This document shows, piece after piece, positions 58,179 through 64,000 of a DNA stretch of 64,000 bases (positions within the stretch are counted from its first letter, which is position 1; each line of letters begins with the position of its first letter). Position numbers and translations under genes: made by a program. The notes under the pieces are model-generated. The model did no database searches. It worked only from the letters and a program-made list of their open reading frames with translations, and had not been told where the DNA came from. Source of the DNA: Luteolibacter luteus (GTDB lineage: Bacteria > Verrucomicrobiota > Verrucomicrobiia > Verrucomicrobiales > Akkermansiaceae); the NCBI RefSeq assembly GCF_012913485.1, contig NZ_CP051774.1:6324001-6388000 (forward strand), written 5' to 3'.

Positions 58179-58811
58179 ATGAATACGAATACGGATCTGG
58201 CGAATCGGGCGCTGGCGCATATCGGGGAGATGAGGATCTCCGATATCGATGACGCGGAGAACAAGGCGGCTCGCGTTTGCAAGGGCTGCATCCAGCAGGT
58301 CATCGATGAAGTGCTGCGGGAGCACCGGTGGAATTGCGCGATCAAGCGGGTGGCGCTTTCCCAGCTGGCGCTTGCACCGGAGCACGGGTTTGCGCGGGCC
58401 TTCCAGCTGCCGGGGGATTTCCTGCGGCTGCTGGAGGTGAATGGCGAGCAGTTCGGCGAGTCGGACGAGTTCTTCGAGATCGAGGAAGGCGCGCGGTTGC
58501 TCACGAATGCGGACAAGGCGGAGATCCGCTATGTGCGGCGCATCCCGGTGGTGGAGTTTGACCCGCTGCTGGCGAAGGCGGTGAGCGCGGCACTGGCGGC
58601 GGAGATCTGCGTGCCGCTGAACTTGAACCTGCAGATGCAGGCGCAGCTCGAGGGACTGAAGGCGCGCGCGGTCAGCAAGGCGCAACGCATCGATGCGATC
58701 GAAGTCGGCAGCCGCGAGGTCAGGCCGATCGAGCGGCTGTTAGGCAATTCGCTGCTGATCCGTGCGCGCGGCGCGAGGCCGCGGAATCCCCTGCGCTACC
58801 AACTCCCATGA
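58179..58811 (+). CDS. Tail tubular protein A-like (T7 gp11-like)
   Basis: The 210-residue product starts MNTNTDLANRALAHIGEMRI, then VCKGCIQQVIDEVLREHRWN, CAIKRVALSQLA and FARAFQLPGDFLRLLEVNGE, the classic gatekeeper/adaptor pattern of podovirus tail tubular protein A. It forms the ring between portal and nozzle. Its stop overlaps the next start by ATGA. The upstream TTCTAACAAGCGACG leader lacks Shine-Dalgarno. Confidence 0.88.
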   Translation: MNTNTDLANRALAHIGEMRISDIDDAENKAARVCKGCIQQVIDEVLREHRWNCAIKRVALSQLALAPEHGFARAFQLPGDFLRLLEVNGEQFGESDEFFEIEEGARLLTNADKAEIRYVRRIPVVEFDPLLAKAVSAALAAEICVPLNLNLQMQAQLEGLKARAVSKAQRIDAIEVGSREVRPIERLLGNSLLIRARGARPRNPLRYQLP

Positions 58812-61288
58812 GCCGCCAGATCGAACGACGCATTTCCTTCAATGGCGGCGAGGTATCGCCATGGATCGAGCCGCGGATCGACCTGGAGAAATACCGGTCG
58901 AGCGCGCGGCGGATGGAGAATTTCCGCCCGGCCACGTACGGCGGTGCCTTCTCGCGGGCCGGCACCTTGTTCGTGGGACCGCAGCCGAATGCGGCGGAGG
59001 CGGCGCGGCTGGTGGCCTTCGAGTTCAGCGCATCCACCACGATGATGCTCGTTTTCACCGCGGGCGAGTTCACGGTTTACACCACGGGCGAGGTGCCATC
59101 CGTGCCGGTGGTGGACACGGGCGGCGTGGATGGCATCTGGTCGACCGGGAAATCCTACCCGCGCGGCACCTGGATCCAGCAGGTGGCGGAGGGCTTTCAA
59201 GGGATCTACTACTGCAATGAGGACCATGGTTCGGGGGCCTTCCCCGCGGATCTGACCGCAGGCAAATGGACGCTGACCTCGGCCTTCAAGCGGGCCACGC
59301 CGTATGCGGCGGCGGAGCTGCGCGAGCTGCAATTCCAGCAGATCAATGACCTGGTCTATGTGACTCATCCGAACCACGCGCCGCGGATCATTTCCCGCCA
59401 TGCGAACAACAAGTGGACGATCGACAAGCTGGTCCAGGAATGGCCGGCGCTGCGGGACGAGAACATCACGAACACCAGCCTGCAAGCCAGCGCGGTGACC
59501 GGCAATGGCATCACGATCACCGCGAACGACGACATCTTCCAGCCGGGCCACGTCGGCAGCCGCTGGGTGATGAGGCACCGTCGCGCGAAGCCCTACGTGG
59601 TGAGAAGGATCAAGGATGCGGCGGCGAATGATACTTCCGAGGAGCTCTTCGTGTTGGGCGATTGGTCGCTCTCCGTGATCACCGCGGACAACATGGGAAA
59701 CTGGGAAGTCGTCGGCGTGGTCGAGCGTTCGTATAACAAGATCACCTGGGAGACGGTGCGCAGCATGGCCGCGAGCCGCTCCGACCGCAGCGGGATCATC
59801 ACCGGCACGGAAATCGATCCCTGCTGGATGCGGGTGAGGATCGACTCGATCGACGGGCCATCCTTGGCACCGCCGCACGGGAAGTTCACGCTGGAGGCGG
59901 TGGATCCGGATCACCACGGGATCTTCGAGGTCACGGGCTATAGCGATGCGCAGCACGTCACGGCGAATGTCATCTTCACGATCGCGAATCACACGGAGCC
60001 GACGAAGCGCTGGTCCGAGCCGGCATGGAGCGACTACCGCGGCTGGCCGCGCACGGTGTGCATCCATGAGCAGCGGCTGATGCTCGGGGGAAGCGCGAGC
60101 CAACCGCAGACGGTGTGGGGCAGCATCATCGATGACTTTCACAATTTCCGCACCGGCAGCGATGACGACATGGGCCTGGCACTGACCTTCGCCGGGCAGA
60201 AGGCGAATGCGATCCAGTGGATGGTCTCGCAGGGCACGCTGATCCTCGGCACCTCCGGCGCGGAGGGCCCGGTGGGCGCGCGGGAGGCGGAGAAAACCCT
60301 GACGCCGGGAAATGCGCGCGCGGGGAAATTCAGCTACACCGGCAGTGCCTTCATCCAGGCGATCCCGGTGCAGGATACGGTGATCTTTATCCAGCGGAAC
60401 GGGCGGAAGGCGTGGGAGTTCTCCTTCGTCTTCGAGAGCGATGGCTACAAGGCGCAGGACCTCACGCTGCTGGCGGAGCACATCACGGACGGGCAGATCG
60501 TGGAGGTGGCCCTGCAGCGCTACCCGGAGCCGGTGGTGTGGTGCGTGGACTCCGGCGGGCAGCTACTAGGACTGGCGTACGAGCGGAACCAGAACATCGC
60601 GGGCTGGTTCCGCTACGTGACGGATGGCGATTTCGAATCGGTGGCGGTGCTCAGCAGCGGCGGCGAGGAGGACCAGGTGTGGGTGACGGTGAGGCGCGGC
60701 GGCAGCCGTTTCATCGAGCGCTTCCAGCCGGACCGGATGCGGCTCCTGAAGGAGGGCCAGCAGGCGCGGGTGTGCAGTGCGGATGCCGCGGTGATCCATG
60801 AAGGGGCGGCGACGCTGACGATCGGCGGGCTGGAGCATCTGGAGGGCCGCTCGGTGTGCGTGCTGGCGGATGGCGCTCCGCTCCCGGACAAGGTGGTGAG
60901 CAGCGGACAGATCACGCTGGAAATGCCGGCGTCCACGGTGATCGCGGGACTTCCCTTCACCTGCTACCTGCAGCCGAGCTACGTGGAGACGGGTGATCCG
61001 AATTCGCTGTCGAAGGTGGCGTGGAAGAACCTGCACCGGGTGGATCTGGAGCTTTGGAAATCACTGGGATGCTCGGTCTCGGCAAATGACGGGGAAACCT
61101 GGGAGCGCGTCGAGTTCCTCCAGCAGGGCATGGCGATGGATGCGCCCCTGCCCCTCTACTCCGGCTACAAAGAAGTGGCCTGTGACAGTAGAAGCGAGCG
61201 GAAGACATCGCCCATCATCCGGCAAACCCAACCGCTCCCGCTGAACGTGCTGAGCCTGCACGTCTGGCACGAGATGAATGCCGGGTAA
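58808..61288 (+). CDS. Tail tubular protein B-like (nozzle) protein
   Basis: The 826-residue protein begins MSRQIERRISFNGGEVSPWI, EPRIDLEKYRSSARRMENFR, PATYGGAFSRAGTLFVG, the hallmark start of phage nozzle proteins. It has long beta-propeller-like stretches and ITSAFKRATPYAAAELRELQ, VYVTHPNHAPRIISR and RLMLGGSASQPQTVWGSIID. It builds the tail nozzle below the TTA-like adaptor, with which it is translationally coupled. Longer length than the T7 protein agrees with the BPP-1-like group. Confidence 0.87.
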   Translation: MSRQIERRISFNGGEVSPWIEPRIDLEKYRSSARRMENFRPATYGGAFSRAGTLFVGPQPNAAEAARLVAFEFSASTTMMLVFTAGEFTVYTTGEVPSVPVVDTGGVDGIWSTGKSYPRGTWIQQVAEGFQGIYYCNEDHGSGAFPADLTAGKWTLTSAFKRATPYAAAELRELQFQQINDLVYVTHPNHAPRIISRHANNKWTIDKLVQEWPALRDENITNTSLQASAVTGNGITITANDDIFQPGHVGSRWVMRHRRAKPYVVRRIKDAAANDTSEELFVLGDWSLSVITADNMGNWEVVGVVERSYNKITWETVRSMAASRSDRSGIITGTEIDPCWMRVRIDSIDGPSLAPPHGKFTLEAVDPDHHGIFEVTGYSDAQHVTANVIFTIANHTEPTKRWSEPAWSDYRGWPRTVCIHEQRLMLGGSASQPQTVWGSIIDDFHNFRTGSDDDMGLALTFAGQKANAIQWMVSQGTLILGTSGAEGPVGAREAEKTLTPGNARAGKFSYTGSAFIQAIPVQDTVIFIQRNGRKAWEFSFVFESDGYKAQDLTLLAEHITDGQIVEVALQRYPEPVVWCVDSGGQLLGLAYERNQNIAGWFRYVTDGDFESVAVLSSGGEEDQVWVTVRRGGSRFIERFQPDRMRLLKEGQQARVCSADAAVIHEGAATLTIGGLEHLEGRSVCVLADGAPLPDKVVSSGQITLEMPASTVIAGLPFTCYLQPSYVETGDPNSLSKVAWKNLHRVDLELWKSLGCSVSANDGETWERVEFLQQGMAMDAPLPLYSGYKEVACDSRSERKTSPIIRQTQPLPLNVLSLHVWHEMNAG

Positions 61289-61309
61289 GCGGGAAGCGGG
61301 AGACGAGCG

Positions 61310-61804
61310 ATGAACGAAGAAACACTCAAGCAGGCGACGGCGGTGGATGCGCTGCTGGCGATGATGGTGGAGCAGCCGCCCGCGGATATCCGGGCGCGGC
61401 ATCTCTTCACGCCGGGCCTCTACACGCGCGGCTGCCGGATCCCGCGGCACACGCTGCTGGTGACGGAGCAGCATCTGACGGAGCACCCTTTCATCATCAC
61501 GGAGGGCACGGCCTGGGTGTGGTCGGAGAATGAAGGCGTGGTGATTTACCAGGCCCCGCACATCGGCGTGACGAAGCCAGGGACGCGCCGCGTGATCTGG
61601 ACGGAGACGGAGGTGATGTGGACCACCTTCCATGCGACGGAGGAGACGGATGTCGAGCAGATCGGCAGGACGATCCTGGCAGAGGTGGAGAATCCGCTGC
61701 TGCCGGACGGGCATCCCGGATTGCACGCGTGGCTGGGGCAGCTGCCGGTGAAGACAGAAGATTTGAAGGCGACAAACGGGAGGCTGGAGGCGGACGAGTC
61801 CTGA
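61310..61804 (+). CDS. Cupin-like phage protein
   Basis: The 164-residue product has a single beta-barrel-like pattern: LFTPGLYTRGCRIPRHTLLV, TEQHLTEHPFIITEGTAWVW, then IGVTKPGTRRVIWTETEVMW, TTFHATEETD. Such proteins occur in podovirus tail modules next to nozzle genes; role unknown. A good GGGAG ribosome site lies before the ATG at 61310. Confidence 0.75.
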   Translation: MNEETLKQATAVDALLAMMVEQPPADIRARHLFTPGLYTRGCRIPRHTLLVTEQHLTEHPFIITEGTAWVWSENEGVVIYQAPHIGVTKPGTRRVIWTETEVMWTTFHATEETDVEQIGRTILAEVENPLLPDGHPGLHAWLGQLPVKTEDLKATNGRLEADES

Positions 61805-61847
61805 GGCCCGCTCCTCCTCTCATTTCCCATAACCAATTTTTTACATC

Positions 61848-62393
61848 ATGAGCTGGTGGGCATTTGGCATTTCGATGGCGATGACGGCGATCTCGACCGA
61901 CATCACGGTGCGGAGTTCGCGCGCGGCGGCGAAGGCGACGGAGAAGGCGGCCTTTCTCAATGCGAATGAGAAGCGCATCCAGGCGCAGCAGGCGATGGAT
62001 GTAGCCGCGGAGAATGCGCGGCGGAAGCAGACGGAGAATCGCCGGCAGCTGGCAGCGGTGCGCGCGGCCACGGCGGCGAATGGCTTCCAGATGGAAGGTA
62101 CGCCACTCGCCGTACTTGGGGATACCGCGCTGCAGCTGGAGCAGGAGATCCTGGACATTTCCTACGATGCGGAGACGCGCCGCCGCGCGCTGCTGGCCGG
62201 TGCGGAGATGGACATCTGGGAGGGCGCGAACAAGGCCTCCGCCCTGCGCACGGAGGCCACGGCATCCGCGGTGCAGGGCATGGCCAGCGCGGCAGGCAGC
62301 TATGTGAATGCCAGCGGCATGGGAGCTTCCTCCTCCCCCTATCTCGCCGCGGATGGAGCAAAGCGCCCCGATGGATCACCGAAAGGATTTTGA
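61848..62393 (+). CDS. Internal virion protein-like (gp14-type)
   Basis: The 181-residue product has an N-terminal hydrophobic segment (MSWWAFGISMAMTAISTDIT), then a long Ala/Glu/Gln-rich helix (EKRIQAQQAMDVAAENARRK, QTENRRQLAAVRAATAANGF) and a small-residue C-terminus. This agrees with T7 gp14-type ejection proteins that enter the host outer membrane. The leader is AT-rich (AACCAATTTTTTACATC). Followed by a larger internal protein seven bp later. Confidence 0.75.
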   Translation: MSWWAFGISMAMTAISTDITVRSSRAAAKATEKAAFLNANEKRIQAQQAMDVAAENARRKQTENRRQLAAVRAATAANGFQMEGTPLAVLGDTALQLEQEILDISYDAETRRRALLAGAEMDIWEGANKASALRTEATASAVQGMASAAGSYVNASGMGASSSPYLAADGAKRPDGSPKGF

Positions 62394-62399
62394 AACGGC

Positions 62400-63995
62400 A
62401 TGAATCTACCACGCATCAGTTATTTGACGAATGGCCCGGCCGCTCCGGACCGCAGCCTGGACGCGGCATCGGCACCGGCACGCGCCATGGCACAGGTGGG
62501 CTCCGCGCTGGAGTCCATGGGCGAGCAAGGCTTCCGCATCGCGCAGCAAGTGCGCGTGACAAAGGAAGCGGGCGATCGCGCCGCCTTCATGTCGGAGGTG
62601 GAAGGGGAAGCGGCGGAGTTCAACAACTCGCTGCTCGCCAAGCCCGACTTCCACCAGTGGACGCAGGAGTATCGCGACATGGAGGCCGGCTGGAAATCCC
62701 GCGCTCGCGAGCTGGGGCTTTCGAATGAAGGGCTCGCCACGCTCGGCGAGCAGCTGCTGGACTTCAGCACCCGGCAGGGCATCGCGCTGGAGCGGAATGT
62801 CGCGCTGCGCACCGTGCAAGAGAGCCACGTGAAGATCGGCCACTCCCTCCAGCGCCACGCCGCAGCGGGTGATGCCGATGGCGTGGCGCGGGATCACCAG
62901 GAGCTCGTCGCCACCGGCATGCCAGCGCAGCGCGCCGCAGAGGTGATGGCGAAGGCGAATGCCAGCGCAGTCGTCATGCGTCTGGCCGCAGGCATCATCC
63001 AGGATCCCGTCGGCACCATCCGCACGCTCTCCGATCCCGCGGTGCAGAAGACCCTCCCGCAGGGCGTGCAGGCACTGCTCGGCGATCAGGCCCATGCGGA
63101 GAATCGCAAGCAGACCTTTGCCGAGGTGGACAAGTTTCACGATGGCGTGAAGAAGCTCGTCATCACCAGCGCGGCGGATCTTCAGGATGGCTTCCAAAAG
63201 CTCGATCCCCAGTTGAAGGAGATCCTCGGAGAAAGCCTCCAGCAGGGCATCAGCGCGGAGGAGCAGTCACGGCGGAAAACACCGCAGTATCAGCTCCAGA
63301 CCACGGGCGAGGTGGCAGACCTGCTGAATACCTTCCAGGTGGATAGCCCGGACTTCGGCAGCAAGTACTACCAGATCACCTCCCTGCTCGAGACCCTGCA
63401 CGAGAGCCCCGCGAAGCAGCAGCTCAGCTGGCGCGTGGACCAGGTGCGGAATGGCCAGCAGGAGATCTGGGGAAATGCCGCGGATGAATATCGCGACCGC
63501 TTGAAGGCGGACTTCGAAGGCGGCGTCTTCGGGACCCTCACCACCCGCGTCACGGCGGGAGACGTGCTCGGCGCGGGATTGCTGAAGGATACCACCAAGC
63601 TCGTCGCCGCAGGATTCACCACGGAAGACGCAGCCCACATCGCGAATCTCAAGAACCCCCAGCACCAGCTGGAAAGCTTCCAGGCGCTCTACGCACACCG
63701 CCCCGGCTTCGATGAAAGCGCGGAGTTCGACCGGAAGTCCTTCCGGATGCTCGCGAAGGTGAAGGACCAGCGCGGCCACTTCGAGTACCCGGACGAGGTG
63801 CAGCGGAATGCCGCGCGCGAAAAGTACGGCGCTGCCCAGACCGACTTCGAGAACTGGCTCAGCGTCCACCCGGACGCCACGGAGCCGGACATCCGGACGA
63901 AATACTATGCCGTGAAGAAACCCGGCGGCATCACGGAAGCACGCAAGCTGCTCGTGGAGGCCCCCGATTTCCCGGACGCAGCCGCACAGGATTGA
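62400..63995 (+). CDS. Internal virion / ejection-type protein
   Basis: The 531-residue, mostly helical protein begins MNLPRISYLTNGPAAPDRSL, then ALESMGEQGFRIAQQVRVTK, and contains coiled segments (KQTFAEVDKFHDGVKKLVIT, NTFQVDSPDFGSKYYQITSL). It ends VEAPDFPDAAAQD with TGA five bases before the window end. Position after the gp14-type gene and size suggest the gp15-like internal protein. No lytic transglycosylase motif is visible. The phage module continues beyond the window. Confidence 0.7.
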   Translation: MNLPRISYLTNGPAAPDRSLDAASAPARAMAQVGSALESMGEQGFRIAQQVRVTKEAGDRAAFMSEVEGEAAEFNNSLLAKPDFHQWTQEYRDMEAGWKSRARELGLSNEGLATLGEQLLDFSTRQGIALERNVALRTVQESHVKIGHSLQRHAAAGDADGVARDHQELVATGMPAQRAAEVMAKANASAVVMRLAAGIIQDPVGTIRTLSDPAVQKTLPQGVQALLGDQAHAENRKQTFAEVDKFHDGVKKLVITSAADLQDGFQKLDPQLKEILGESLQQGISAEEQSRRKTPQYQLQTTGEVADLLNTFQVDSPDFGSKYYQITSLLETLHESPAKQQLSWRVDQVRNGQQEIWGNAADEYRDRLKADFEGGVFGTLTTRVTAGDVLGAGLLKDTTKLVAAGFTTEDAAHIANLKNPQHQLESFQALYAHRPGFDESAEFDRKSFRMLAKVKDQRGHFEYPDEVQRNAAREKYGAAQTDFENWLSVHPDATEPDIRTKYYAVKKPGGITEARKLLVEAPDFPDAAAQD

Positions 63996-64000
63996 GGAGC

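Noticed and set aside
58796..60481. Long reverse frame opposite the nozzle gene
   Set aside because: It is a shadow with no domain; the forward gene is coupled to the adaptor gene.
1..64000. tRNA or rRNA genes, including a tRNA attachment site for the prophage
   Set aside because: No cloverleaf sequence or rRNA signature was recognised by reading; a covariance-model scan would be needed to exclude a degenerate one.

Overview
This window looks like chromosome from a Verrucomicrobiota bacterium, probably in the Verrucomicrobiaceae range; I cannot assign a genus. The grounds are the high-GC composition, PEP-CTERM exported proteins ending in a Pro-Glu-Pro motif, one hydrophobic helix and an Arg tail, a GloVer-repeat protein, an alanine/lysine-rich histone-H1-like protein, and start codons that mostly lack a clear Shine-Dalgarno.

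Left part (1-26.5 kb). Housekeeping genes (mnmE, hisC, a hemW-like radical SAM gene) are mixed with exported proteins: a cut-off GloVer/Ig-like protein, a zinc-ribbon/Pro-Ala-rich membrane protein, two duplicated FG-GAP/EF-hand proteins and five PEP-CTERM proteins, one broken by an in-frame TAG. Nearly every gap holds repeats. R1 is a 290-bp REPIN-like element (two inverted REP hairpins around two inner hairpins; 14 full copies and one half). R2 is an 80-bp palindromic unit with about 40 copies. R3 is a 50-90-bp unit with about a dozen. Many loci are mirror-symmetric: R2 units in one orientation, then R1, then R2 units in the opposite orientation. A REP-associated tyrosine transposase (7237-7683) lies between two oppositely oriented R1 copies. 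A visibly lower-GC two-gene islet (23.9-26.0 kb) encodes an unknown protein and an XRE-ImmA/IrrE protein, with a palindromic operator candidate.

Right part (26.5-64 kb). This is a podovirus-type (T7/BPP-1-like) prophage or prophage-derived region. It has a cleavable CI/LexA-type repressor with three operator-like palindromes, a YqaJ exonuclease, a replication-region protein and a DnaB-type helicase. After three host-like genes come small and large terminase, portal, Bbp19-like protein, scaffold, capsid, tail tubular A- and B-like proteins, a cupin-like protein and two internal virion-like proteins. The region reaches the window edge and no integrase is seen. The same host repeats occupy many of its gene junctions, so it is an old or domesticated resident.

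The most unusual content is a family of at least 12 small paralogous two-helix membrane proteins. They share an N-terminal WSGIFVMGFITWAWWDS-like segment and a C-terminal IPHWLLLLA-like segment around a variable extracytoplasmic domain. They sit in two arrays inside the phage late region (between large terminase and portal, and between scaffold and capsid), several as translationally coupled pairs, with evidence of recent duplication. I know of no described function for them.
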